The position numbers were made by a program, and so were the translations under genes. Below the pieces are notes generated by a model. It saw only the letters and a list, made by a program, of their open reading frames with translations, made no database searches and had not been told where the DNA came from. Below, piece by piece: positions 11,396 to 21,770 of a stretch of 64,000 nucleotides of DNA; within the stretch, counting starts at the first letter, position 1; every line of letters begins with the position of its first letter. Source of the DNA: Microplitis mediator (taxonomy: Eukaryota > Arthropoda > Insecta > Hymenoptera > Braconidae); assembly GCF_029852145.1 (NCBI RefSeq), contig NC_079974.1:11471041-11535040 (forward strand), given 5' to 3'.

Positions 11396-11569
11396 GGGCA
11401 AGTTTCGCAATAAGTTCAATATTTAAACAAATTGAGAAAAAACAATTATCGCTTAACCAAGGAATCGAACCCAGATCGATTCGGCGTCACGCGAGAGCTT
11501 TACCAACTAAGCCATCCCAGCCTTTGCTAGGCTACGTTTACTTTGCCCAAATATACTGAGCCACACTGG
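11396..11569 (-). mobile_element. tRNA-derived SINE, copy 2
   Basis: On the minus strand GTGTGGCTCA lies upstream of a tRNA-like region at 11451-11522, which has A box TGGCTTAGTTGG and B box GGTTCGATTCC. It is followed by TTTTCTCAATTT and CTTATTGCGA. The same order of leader, tRNA-like core and tail is seen in the SINE at 25313-25513. Flanking target duplication was not found here, so the ends are those of the shared segment. A functional tRNA gene is unlikely because the acceptor stem does not pair well. Confidence 0.65.
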
Positions 11570-12530
11570 CTTATGGTCAGTCACATTTTTAAATCCTAAA
11601 CCCAGAATTAATATTACAAATGTTATCGCCAATAATTTAGAAAAATGTTAGTTTTGACATTTTACCAAAATACTGAACGGATTGTATGAATCGTTCATAA
11701 ATGAATTTCGACATAAATATAAAAAAGTTAAAAAAAAAAAACAAATTTAATTACAAAAAAAATTGAGAAATTATTCAATATTATTTAATTACATTAATCA
11801 ATGAATTTATTATAATAATATAATTTGGTTGTTTAATTTTTAATTTATTTAAAATAAAAAGGTGGACTCAAAATCCATTTGCTGCGCTAGTGTGAGAAAG
11901 AGAGAGAGTGGGGAGTATTCATTCCTTCGGGTGCGAAGGAGGGAGCACCTATGAGTGAGAATCCAAGAGAAAACTTTCTTGGCTTGAGACTCTAGTAATC
12001 TTGGTTTGAGATTTTTCGTGTGATTGGTCAGAGAAAGTACACTATACTCAAACCAAGAGTTTAAATTTCTTGAATCAACTCCCTTTATTTTTAGTTCGAG
12101 TTTTTACCGTTTATTGTTTCAAAACATCATAGTTCTTTAATTAAGTATATAAATTTCTCGAACTAAATATTTTTATTTCTTGGTTTAAGTAAGTAACATA
12201 CTCAGGTTAAGAAAAATTATTATTAAACTAAAAACTGCAAGTTTTTAAAACAAGTAATTCTATTATTGGATCAAGTATGAAATACACTGTAAAAAATCCG
12301 GAGTGAATCCGGAGTGAAATAAAATCCGAATTCACTCCGGATTCACTCCGCCACTCGGAGTTCCGGAGTTTAAAAAAAAATCACTCCGCATGCGGAGTGA
12401 ATTGGGAGTTTTTTTTTTAGCGGAGTGATCTCGGAGTGACGCGGATTTTATTTCACTCTCAATTCACTCCTGTCCGGAGTTTTAATACGTAAATAAATTT
12501 ATATTAATTTATATGAAACTGCTAAACAAT

Positions 12531-12920
12531 ATGTGTGTGTGTGTGCGCGAGTGTGTTTGCGTGCATGTGTGTGTGCAGGTGTCTGTGTGCGTGTGTGCAA
12601 ATGTGTGCATGTGTGAAAATTTGTGCGTGTGTGTAAATTTGTGCGTGTGTGCAAATGTGTGCGTGTGTAAAAATGTGTGCGTGTGTGAAAATGTGTGCGT
12701 GTCTGCAAATGTGTGCGTGTGTGCAAATTCGTGCGTGTGTGCAAATGTGTGCGTGTGTACAAATGTGGGCGTGTGTGCAAATGTGTGCGTGTGTACAAAT
12801 GTGGGCGTGTGTGCAAATTTGTGCGTGTGTGCAAATGTGTGCGTGTGTACAAATGTGTACGTGTGCTCGAATGTGTGCGTGCGTGTGTGTGCGAGTGCGC
12901 GTGTGTGCCTAAATATGTAG
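12531..12920. repeat. GTGTGTGCAAATGTGTGCGT minisatellite
   Basis: Units of about 18-20 bp, consensus GTGTGCAAATGTGTGCGT, run for almost 400 bp. Because the unit length is often a multiple of three or nearly so, long spurious Cys/Val-rich and His/Thr-rich frames appear on both strands; I do not regard them as genes. The array sits at the same internal position as the ACACAC array of F1. Confidence 0.85.
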
Positions 12921-12930
12921 GTGTGTATTA

Positions 12931-13781
12931 GGGTCGGCCGAAAATACACTTTTTTTGAATTTTCATTATAAATTCCAAAAATATTTTTCTTTGTACAAAA
13001 AAAAAATTTTTCGGAAAACAAAAAAAATTTCAGGTCGATATCTTAGGCTCGCCAAATCCCGTTAAAGTTAGAAGTTGTTTAAAAATTTTTTTCCAACTTA
13101 TTTTGGTCGGAAATTTAATTCTCTACATAATAGGTGCTATAATAAAATTACGTAAAGTTGATAGTTACTGAGATAATTGCAATTTTGTTCTAAAAAATAT
13201 AATTTTTCAAGATATTATCACTTTTTCAGGGTAAAATGAATTTTATCATGTAAATTTCTCACAAAATTGGTCTTCTGGTAAAAACTTGAAATTTATAGTT
13301 ATTCAGAAACTGGCAGTTTTATGTTTAGATAGTCACATTTCTCGTTATTTGGTGGTTTTCACCATAAATTGCTATTATCTTTGTAACTATCAACTTTGAA
13401 TAAATTTTTATTAGGTCTGTTTTGTAGAAAATCGAATTTCCTACGAAATTTTTATGATAAAATTTATTTTTTACCCTGAAAAAGTAATAATGTCTTGAAA
13501 AATTTTAATTTTAATTTTTTAGAGCAAAATTGCAATTATCTCAGTAACTATCAACTTTACGTAATTTTATTATTGGTCCTTTTTTGTGGAGAATTAAATT
13601 TCCGATCAAAATGTGTTGGAAAAAAAATTTTAAACAACTTCTAACTTTAGCGGGATTTGGCGAGCCTAAGATATCGACCTAAAATTTTTTTTGATTTCCG
13701 AAAAATTATTTTTTTGTACGAGGAAAAATATTTTTGGTATTAATAATGAAAATTAAAAAAAAGCGGATTTTCGGCCCACCC
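12931..13781. mobile_element. Foldback element G
   Basis: Termini are GGGTCGGCCGAAAA and TTTTCGGCCCACCC, bordered by TA. The halves are long inverted repeats: the GTCGATATCTTAGGCTCGCC segment at 13034 returns inverted near 13655-13680. The element inserted inside F2 right after the minisatellite. No transposase; a Tc1/mariner-type MITE by its TA duplication. Confidence 0.75.
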
Positions 13782-13803
13782 TAGTGTGTATGTGTGTGCA
13801 TTA

Positions 13804-15037
13804 GACTGATTCAAAAAAATCGACTAATTTTTTTTTTTCTTTATTAAATCGAAAATATTGTTGGAAATGACAAATAAAAAATACTGTGAAAATTTGGGTT
13901 CCATGCGTTTTGAGCACCTGACAAAATATCTCCGACAAAATATCCCCGACAAAATATCTCTGGACAAAATATCCCCAGTTTTGTGTCAGTTTTTTTGGCT
14001 TTTTTCACTATTTTTGCTTTCTTTTCATGGGAATATTTTGTCCGGAGATATTTTGTCGGGGATATTTTGTCAGGTGCTCAAAACGCCTGATACCGAAAAT
14101 TTGAGCTCTTAATATTAATATTAACAGCTGCCGCATCGCAATTTTCTATTTCCCGTTTAAATAACATGGGAAAATTTATTTTTTAAGCTTTGGAATTTTG
14201 TAGCTCTCGGTGGGACCAATACTTTTGAATGTTCAAGACATATTCTGATGGGAAATTTGATGCTCTACAAAAAAGGTCTCTTGTAATTTTTCGATATTTT
14301 TATATCTTCAAAAGTAATTCGAAGTTAAAATTAGATTGACGATAAATTTTTACATTTTTTAAATTTTTTGACGCAACTATCAACTTTATCCGAAAAATTT
14401 AGAAGACATATTTTGTAGAGCATTTAATTTCCTACAACTTATCTCAGAGAAAATTTTGATATTTCAGTTAAGTCGTATGTTATTTGCAATTAAATGAAAA
14501 TTTTTTTAAATAATCTAAATTTTGTTGCTTAAAATTAATTATATTAAATTTTCAGCTAATTGCGCATAACTTGCGACTTATGAGAAATATCGAAAATTTT
14601 CTCTGAGATAAGTTGTAGGAAATAAAATGCTCTACAAAATATGTCGTCTAAATTTTTCAGATAAAGTTGATAGTTGCGTCAAAAAATTTAAAAAATGTAA
14701 AAATTTATCGTCAATCTAATTTTAACTTCGAATTACTTTTGAAGATATAAAAATATCGAAAAATTACAAGAGACCTTTTTTGTAGAGCATCAAATTTCCC
14801 ATCAAAATATGTCTTGAACATTCAAAAGTATTGGTCCCACCGAGAGCTACAAAATTCCAAAGCTTAAAAAATAAATTTTCCCATGTTATTTAAACGGGAA
14901 ATAGAAAATTGCGATGCGGCAGCTGTTAATATTAATATTAAGAGCTCAAACTTTAACAGTATTTTTTTTTTGTCATTTCCAACAATATTTTCGATATAAT
15001 GAAGAAAAAAAAATTAGTCGATTTTTTTGAATCAGTC
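13804..15037. mobile_element. Foldback element H, near-palindromic
   Basis: TA then GACTGATTCAAAAAAATCGA starts the element and the inverted copy followed by TA ends it. The arms extend through almost the whole 1.2 kb, with GCTCTACAAAAAAGGTCTC at about 14262 inverted near 14770. At about 13907-14080 there is an extra internal inverted segment based on TCCGGAGATATTTTGTC-like sequence that breaks the symmetry of the left arm. It belongs to the same family as L. Confidence 0.75.
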
Positions 15038-15467
15038 TAGTGTGCATATCAGCTGATCAATAATGTAATACGCGAATTTTTACTTCGATTTTATTATGTG
15101 GAGTTATATTTTATTAATAATATTTTCAAAACTCCGCTCCGGAGTGAATTTCACTCCGGAGGGATTAAATTAATAAAAAATTATCTACTCCGCGAAAACT
15201 CCCCTGCGGCGTGAATTTCACTCCGAGGGGAGTGAATAATTAAAAATTTATTCACTCCGCATTCACTCCGGATTTAATCCGCATTTACTTCGCGAATTTT
15301 TTACAGTGTATGTATTGGCTTAAGAATTTTTTTTCTTAATTGAAGATTTAAAATTCAAGATATTATTTCACTTCGTTCAAGAAATTTCCGGCTTTCATTC
15401 CACTCGCTGAAACATTTCTCGGTTGAAAAAAAATTTTCTTGAGTCAAGATTTTTTTTTTCTGTGTAA

Positions 15468-16010
15468 GAGCTAGAGAAAAAAGTTCTGAATCAAAGTTGT
15501 AGAACATTAAATTTTATATAAAAATGGTCCTTTGGCTGGAAGCTAGGGGATGATCGTTACAGCTTTAAAAAATAATAACTCGCTGAAAAGTGAAGATAAT
15601 TAAAAAAAATTTTTTTGTTTTATTTATAAAATTATAAACTTTAATCTCAGAGATAATTCTTTTTTTAAATTTTTTATAAAAAAGTTATAAAAATTCGAAA
15701 TTTTAAATTTTTATTTTCAACCACTCTAATCGATGAAAATAATTTTTTTGTCTCATTATTTGATTTAATATATTAAAAAAAAAATTTTGGCGTTGGAAAT
15801 ATTTTTTTTTCACCTATTTTTTCCGAGCAGGTATGAATTTATTTACCTGGTGTCAATTTTTTTGTGGCGGCGACTTTGCTTTTACTACCGAGCAGCGTAT
15901 TAACCGCACATGTGCCAATAAACTGAATGGGCATATACTTGTGTTGTCGTTACTCGTACATCAACATTTATGTGTAGTTGTAGTAACAATTTTTTTTCTA
16001 TAAAAAAATA
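15468..16010. other. AT-rich sequence without a gene
   Basis: No gene is seen. The stretch has a few short tracts with complementary A and T runs and no defined repeat boundary. Confidence 0.5.
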
Positions 16011-16279
16011 AGTAATTAACTTATTTGTTTATAACAAATAATTAGTTAACAGTTTAAAAATAGATCTTTTATTGTTAGGTTTTCTGGACGATTCATAAAA
16101 TTTGGAATCGATTGATACTTATCTTATCGAATCAATTTTTCAAAATGTAATTAACTTATTTGTTTATAACAAATAATTAGTTAACATTTTAAAAATCGAT
16201 TTTTTGTCGATAGGTTTTCTGGGCGATTCATAAAATTTGGAATCGATTGATACCTATCTTGTCGAATCGATTTTTCACT
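16011..16279. repeat. Two-copy tandem duplication, unit about 134 bp
   Basis: The segment AAGTAATTAACTTATTTG to TCGAATCAATTTTTC is followed at once by a second copy with a few substitutions. Both contain GGTTTTCTG, CGATTCATAAAATTTGG and ATCGATTGATAC. No coding role is seen. Confidence 0.8.
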
Positions 16280-16469
16280 TTGACTTCTCATAGAACTCAT
16301 TCATTCTTATAAAATCTCTATGGGAATTTATGAAATTCTATTGGATTCTATGAGATTTTCTAAACAGGGTTAGTTACGAAGTATTTTCGAAGTCTTGAAT
16401 TTTTCAAATTTAAAAATACTTCTGTAATCAAACGTATTATCAAGTTCAAAATATTGGAAAGTACGGTTT

Positions 16470-16540
16470 CGTGCTCTTTGAGCTGGAAAACAGCAGGAAG
16501 TTTTGGGGCTGGCCCGCAGGGTTAACCGATTTACAAATTT
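16470..16540. repeat. End fragment of P-family element
   Basis: GAGCTGGAAAACAGCAGGAA followed by GTTTTGGGGCTGGCCCGC and AGGGTTAACCGAT matches the ends at 10455-10495 and 41408-41463. Only this terminal piece is clear. Confidence 0.6.
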
Positions 16541-17798
16541 TTTTCTTGTTTTTATTATAACATGAGTGATAGTTGTGAGCATGTTCGGATTTCTCAGCAT
16601 TCTTATCATTATAATTATAACTTTATTGATAGAATGTACGTACTTGTTTTCGGTTTTTGTATTATTTGCTGGTAACTTTTTTTTTAAATTTGTCAATTTT
16701 TGTATGGTGTTGCGTAAATTTCAAATGTTTGCGCCAGAACACTTGATAATTTGACGCTCTACTATACCAGAGGTGCTGCTATCGACGCGCCCTCTGATAC
16801 TCGGAATTTCAACTCGATAGCCAGCTACGCGGCAACTGGAATTATTCTACAACACTTGTGATAGAACACCACGTGCTACCAGTTTTTATTGTAATTCAAT
16901 TTCATCGTGTTAATTACTCTACATTATCAAGTACATCATTCTAATTGTAACTCGCTGATTCACCATGTATTTGTTATCATCTATATTCTTCAATTATATT
17001 TGTTTTTTCATATATAAACTCTGTGCTCATTGCTGTGGTGACCGCGTGTTAAACTAACGTGCGGGCTATATCTATTCACATACTCGCCATCACGTGACTT
17101 TGCAGCCACAAATAATTTATTTCAATTTACAATTACTTTCATTACTCATCGCTTAATATTTACTCGTACTTGATGTCAACTGGTGTGACTGATGTCATCA
17201 TTCATTCATCCAGTAATCTTTAATCTCAAAAATCAATATCAAATTTTATTTGTGACGGCAAAGTAATTATTATACGTTCAGACTCGGCTCGCTACGCATC
17301 TCTCTTTTTACTCGGCTCTTACTCGTACTCTATGTCGCGTATTAAAATTAATTGTGACTTGAATTTATATTCGAAATATTGTGATATTTGTAAATTATTA
17401 ATTGTCAATAATTTATTCATTACCGCGCTCTATGTAATTTATTAATTCACGTGTATGGTGCCGTGTAAAATTATAAAAACTCATATTCTACTAAACTCGA
17501 AAAACTCGATCTTCAATTCAACTGCGCTCGATATATAATGTATATAATATTTCATGTGTACGGTGCCATGCAATTTATATAAAACTCAATTAAACTCAAA
17601 TGCAATTGAATAATGTTTAATAAGTGCTCTAATAAAACTCGTGATCGACTTATGTACTCTTCGCTATTATCTGTGATTTATTTTTATTAAATATGGACAA
17701 TACACCAAATTAGTGAATTATTATTTCTTTCACCATCCCGATCCAGCAAATAAATATTTAATGTAGTTTTTAAGTTAATATTTTACATATGGTTTCAG
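16541..17798. other. Non-coding sequence before the RabGGTA exon
   Basis: No exon homologous to the N-terminal half of Rab geranylgeranyltransferase alpha is visible, so I take this as intron. Two diverged repeats, around GTGTATGGTGCCGTGTAA (17453) and GTGTACGGTGCCATGCAA (17555), suggest remnants of a repeat or LTR. The acceptor TTTCAG ends at 17798. Confidence 0.45.
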
Positions 17799-18419
17799 AA
17801 TTGGATCTTGTTATAAATGCTATATTCACGGATCCTAATGACTCAAGTGCATGGCTTTATCAACGTTGGCTTTTGGAATATAATATGTTTAAGGCTAATG
17901 ACATTTGGCAAATAAAAGTCACAGAGAACAGCGCTACAATAATATTTCATGGTAACACTGAAATAAAACCCGACGAACTTATATTAACTCGAAAATATAG
18001 TCGATTAGATTCTCACATAGATCACACATCTACCTGGCATTCTTACAATAATAAAGTACGTTCAAAACAATGGCATTCCAATTTGCCTGTCATTGCAAAT
18101 GGAGTAGACAGACAATTTTTATCGATATCTGTTAAGCATAACAATAAATCTTATGATCTCCACAAATCTAAAAACTGTAATGTATGGTATTACAAATCAT
18201 CCATAAAACGTACTAATACTCATCGCACTCAGTTGATTGAACAGTTTATCAATATTGAAAAATTGTTAGAAATGGAACCAAATAATAAGTGGGCGTTACT
18301 TACTATGATACTTCTTATGAAAAATTTGGATTTGATTAAGTATTATAATGAAATTTTGAAAAACTTAAGCACTCTTATGAAAATAGATAATCTGCATACA
18401 GAGTATTATGCTGACATCC
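17799..18419 (+). CDS. RabGGTA: Rab geranylgeranyltransferase alpha subunit, penultimate exon
   Basis: This exon encodes the middle of the alpha subunit of Rab geranylgeranyltransferase, which with the beta subunit attaches geranylgeranyl groups to C-terminal cysteines of Rab GTPases bound to the Rab escort protein. The start matches the last prenyltransferase-alpha repeat (FTDPNDSSAWLYQRWLL). Next comes an Ig-like beta-rich insert, and then the helical LEMEPNNKWALLTMILLM segment, where the family has similar sequence. It begins after acceptor TTTCAG in phase 1 (one base of the Glu codon lies upstream) and ends at CATCC before donor GTAAGT at 18420. An ATG ten bases upstream of the exon is intronic by this model. 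Roughly the first 200 residues of the protein lie outside the window. Confidence 0.88.
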
Positions 18420-18835
18420 GTAAGTTGATTATTAGTTAATAATTTACAAATTATAGTAATTAATTCAATAATCAATCACAATATATGAACGAAATTTTGA
18501 AAAAATGGAAACAAAAAAAGTGTGTGTGTGTTAGCTCGCCCAGCAAACGGGATCGCATTGAATCGCATTCAGTTCTCTATCCGATACAATCCTGTTTTTG
18601 TAATGGCTGTCTTGTCAATCCGGGGTGCCACAACTTGTGCCTAACGGAGATTACACAAAACGCACACTTGCATCAAAAGTAATAGTGTGTAGCGACACGT
18701 ATGAATAAACGAACGACAGATAAAAGTTACGTTCGAATAAACGTAAGAATGAATAACGCGATGGATGTATAATGTCTGTTGTGATTAACGTAATCGCTGA
18801 ATAAAAATCCCTTCAATAAACCGAAGGTTTAGTTA

Positions 18836-19020
18836 AAGTGAGATTTGTAAAAACGTCGGAACGGAAAACGAAACATTTGTATAAACGTAGGAACGGATAA
18901 TGGGCCGTTAAAATAAATGCGGGTAACGGATAATGAGCCGTTTGAATAAACGCGGGTAACGGATAACGATAGGTTAGTATAAACGAAGGAACGAATAATG
19001 TGAGGTTTGTTAAAAGTGAC
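18836..19020. repeat. Tandem array, unit about 33 bp
   Basis: Units with GGATAATGGGCCGTT and AAATGCGGGTAAC repeat with drift four or five times, and CCGTT and AACGG within a unit are inverted. The segment before it (18480-18830) has a CCCAGCAAACGGGATCGCAT start related to sequence at about 27650-27745 and no supported gene. Confidence 0.6.
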
Positions 19021-19178
19021 GTGTGTTTAAAAAATTATTTCACAATACCGACCGTTAAATTGACTGAATTCAGTTGATGTAGTAGATTCCCATGATAATA
19101 AAAAATTATGGAACTGGTTCTTAAAGATTTTAAAAATCTAACCAATCATAATAAGGACATGTATTATTTATTGGTTTG

Positions 19179-19822
19179 TGTTACGTTCCCGTAATATTTT
19201 ATTGATTAAATTAAATTAATTATTTTTAATAAATTAATTTTTTGCAATGTAACGGAAATCGGTTACGATAAGAGAGTCGCCGTGGCTCGCGGGCAGTCAA
19301 AACAGATGACGATGCATGAGACCTGGGCTACGACGATTCTCTCACAGAAAACCTGAGATGCAGCGTCAACATTTTGTCAACTCTGTTGACTTTATTATAT
19401 TTTTATAGTGACTAAATAATCAGTCCTTCGAGAGAGCTCATAGAGCTCGATCCTCTGCTCTCTATATAGTTAATAAACGTAATTAATTCGAAATTAATTC
19501 AACCTTATTTTGAGGTGCCAATTGGCACCCCAATATTTTCACCTACACTATGACCTATCCATTCACTATCTAAAATAAATAACTACAATAAAATAATCGA
19601 CGACCAAGGCCCACCGGGGGTCTGTCGATACTCCAATGAGGCCAAACCTGAATTAAATTTAATAATTAAAAATTATTTTTATTTTTAATTAGTTTTGGGT
19701 AATTCTCAAAACGTAACAGTGGTGCTGTGACTAGGATCAGTGACCATTGTTTATAGACGATACAAATAATTATTAAATAATTAAAAATTAATATTGGGAA
19801 TTATTCAAAACGTAACAGTTTA
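19179..19822 (+). mobile_element. Collapsed LTR retroelement: LTR, primer site, second LTR end
   Basis: An LTR of 540 bp runs from TGTTACGTTCCCG to CAAAACGTAACA (19179-19718). It is followed directly by GTGGTGCTGTGACTAGGATC, a primer-site-like sequence, and about 50 bp later by a second copy of the LTR 3' end (TTGGGAATTATTCAAAACGTAACA region to 19822, interrupted by small changes). The internal coding region and most of the 3' LTR are gone. The flanks GTTTG and GTTTA may be a decayed 4-bp duplication. It lies inside the RabGGTA intron. Confidence 0.65.
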
Positions 19823-20639
19823 AATTAAAAATTTATAAATTTATTTATAATTCAAATGATGGTGATTTAATTTTTTAAATATTTGAATTTTATTGCATTT
19901 TTATTGATAAGGCTTAAAGTTAAAAAAATTACATTTAATATTAATTAATCAATTCTAAATACTAATTTTTTCGAAGTTCAAGATTATTGACCGTAGAAAT
20001 TATTATGAAAAATTAGACTAAACCTAAAAACTAAATAATGTGATAGTAAAAATGCAAACAAAAAAAAAAGAATTCAACCCATAACGCGATCCGAATAAAA
20101 ATTTTTAAATTTATTACTGTAATAATTTAGGGTGAAAAACTTGAAAACAATTTTTATTTTTTTATCTTTCTAAAGGAAAATAATTGATTTATTTTTTAAT
20201 ACATTGTTCTAAAAATTGAAAGTATTATTTACTCATTTTCAATAATTATGTGTAATTCTTGGAAGACTTCCATCCTTTAATATTCCTCCATTAGTCGAAG
20301 AATGATACTTGCAACAGCATGTAAAATTTTAATTGGCATTCTTAATATTTTTAATTAAAAATTATATCGTTTTATTAATGTTATTAACGACATAATATTT
20401 ATTGACTATTTATTGAATATTTACCTCCTATTTCAAAAATTTCTTCCTCGGCTACTACATAACAGCAATGTTTTGGACATTCCAAATTTCCTAGCTTATG
20501 CTAATTATTTCCTAACACCAAAATATCTTGCAAAACAACTCCCACGCACGAAAAAAAGAAAATATATTCAGTCATTTCCTCCTACCTGAAAACACGTTAA
20601 ATTGTCGCTAATCCAACATCTTGAAGAAAGATAACAATC
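19823..20639. other. AT-rich intronic sequence without a gene
   Basis: Nothing beyond A/T runs and short frames is visible. Confidence 0.55.
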
Positions 20640-20955
20640 AGCTGACTATAGCACGGTGGATTATACGTCAGCTGATCGCTCGAACGCGAAAAAAAAAATT
20701 TTTACTTTCACTCATTTCCTCTCAACTAAAAATTTACCTGATGGTAGCTCATACACAACTATGAATAAATATATATGTCAGCTGGCTGTATCCCAATGGA
20801 AAAACCGTCAGCTGATACTTTGAAAGTTATAACGCAAGCGTTAGGTGGGAGCATCTAACGCCTAATTAAATACATCAGCTGACGAGGTTTCCCTCGACTT
20901 ACCGCCAGCTGATTTTTTTTTATTAATTACAGCAGATTACTAAAAATCAGCTCAT
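20637..20955. promoter_or_regulatory. Cluster of CAGCTG E-box palindromes
   Basis: TCAGCTGA-like words occur at about 20638, 20670, 20778, 20809, 20874 and 20906, plus a partial one near 20948. CAGCTG is a class of E-box bound by bHLH proteins in animals. Whether this is an enhancer, part of a repeat, or chance is not known; no function is shown. Confidence 0.35.
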
Positions 20956-21049
20956 AAATTTTTATCTGGGAGGAAATGACGTATCTCGAATTATTAGGTG
21001 TTACACTCTAATGAAATAAATATTCGATATAAATTAGGGTGCTTTTTTT

Positions 21050-21391
21050 TGCGACTATTTTTTTTTTCGCTCCTATCTCGAAATTTTGTTGGAAATGCCC
21101 CCAACAAAATTCCCTGAGAGTTTGAGCCCTTAATATTAATATTAAATACTCGATTACAGCGTGTGAAGATTTCCCATTTAAAATACACGTTAACTTGGGT
21201 TTTTATTTTTTATAACTCCGCGGCATTTTATGATATCATCTCGCCCAAAATCGCGATTTTCTCTAAATTAAATGCTCTACAAAAGTGCCTATTGTCGCGA
21301 AGTCGTAACTCATATAGGTGGGGTAGTACGGACCGCTAAACTGAATTTTTTTTAGAGGAATCTTGTTTTTTCTCTCAACAACAAGACCTAC
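21050..21391. mobile_element. Fragment of foldback element of the L/H type
   Basis: GAGTTTGAGCCCTTAATATT, then GTGTGAAGATTTCCC and GCTCTACAAAAGTGCC are family words of L and H. A diverged direct copy of 21130-21270 occurs at 26440-26590 on the other side of Copia-1. Both are single arms, so at least two copies were disrupted here. Confidence 0.5.
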
Positions 21392-21722
21392 TGTTGGGTA
21401 AGGCATTAAATAATTAACTAAATATGTGATCGTCCAATCACTTTATTAATTAGAAGCGAACTGAATAAGAGAAAGAAGAATACATATATATAGTTTTAGT
21501 AATAGCACAATTTGCATTAAAGGAGAAAGGAAGGGATTTTTGCACAGAAAAAATGTGAATAACAATTTTATAGGAAATTCAATTCTCTACAAAAAAGGTC
21601 CTTAGCACCGAATCACTCGGATTGATATTTTCTGAGATATTAGTCAAATAAAAAATCAATTTGCAATTTGCATTTAAGGAGAAAGGAAGGGATGATGCGC
21701 ATGCGCCGTTGTCATTCCAACA
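21392..21722 (-). repeat. Copia-1 3' LTR
   Basis: 331 bp, TGTTGGGTAAGG to CATTCCAACA, so the termini are TG/CA and inverted. It shares about 265 bp with the LTR starting at 26019. The adjacent polypurine tract is GAGGGGAAG on the minus strand (21723-21731). It contains an insert (about 21528-21660) resembling a foldback arm, bordered by near-copies of GCATTAAAGGAGAAAGGAAG. Confidence 0.75.
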
Positions 21723-21770
21723 CTTCCCCTCAACGGTAGCATGCTAAATAATTTGTTTAATTTTTAATTT

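Larger units (their letters stand above)
12285..15308. mobile_element. Foldback element F2 with minisatellite and nested G and H
   Basis: Termini CACTGTAAAAAATCCGG and TTTTTTACAGTG are bordered by TA on both sides. Outer arms (12285-12485 and about 15110-15308) are inverted AGTGAATCCGGAG-type sequence, like F1. Inside are a GTGTGTGC array, element G and element H, both with TA flanks. Removing G and H leaves an element comparable to F1. Confidence 0.7.
10931..15467. repeat. CTTGG-dyad repeat region, interrupted by SINE-2 and F2
   Basis: Words such as CTTTCTTGGCCCAAGAAAG (near 10990) and CTTGGTTTAA recur in both orientations at 10930-12280 and resume at 15310-15467, ending AAGATTTTTTTTTTCTGTGTA. 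The two parts flank F2 and look like arms of one larger foldback element, but I cannot fix its ends. A separate insertion at about 11.4-11.6 kb holds a tRNA-like SINE. Segment 11600-11900 is plain AT-rich sequence. Confidence 0.4.

Noticed and set aside
12499..13021. Long Cys/Val- and His/Thr-rich open frames on both strands
   Set aside because: They are translations of the GTGTGTGCAAAT minisatellite inside F2 and have no independent coding signal.
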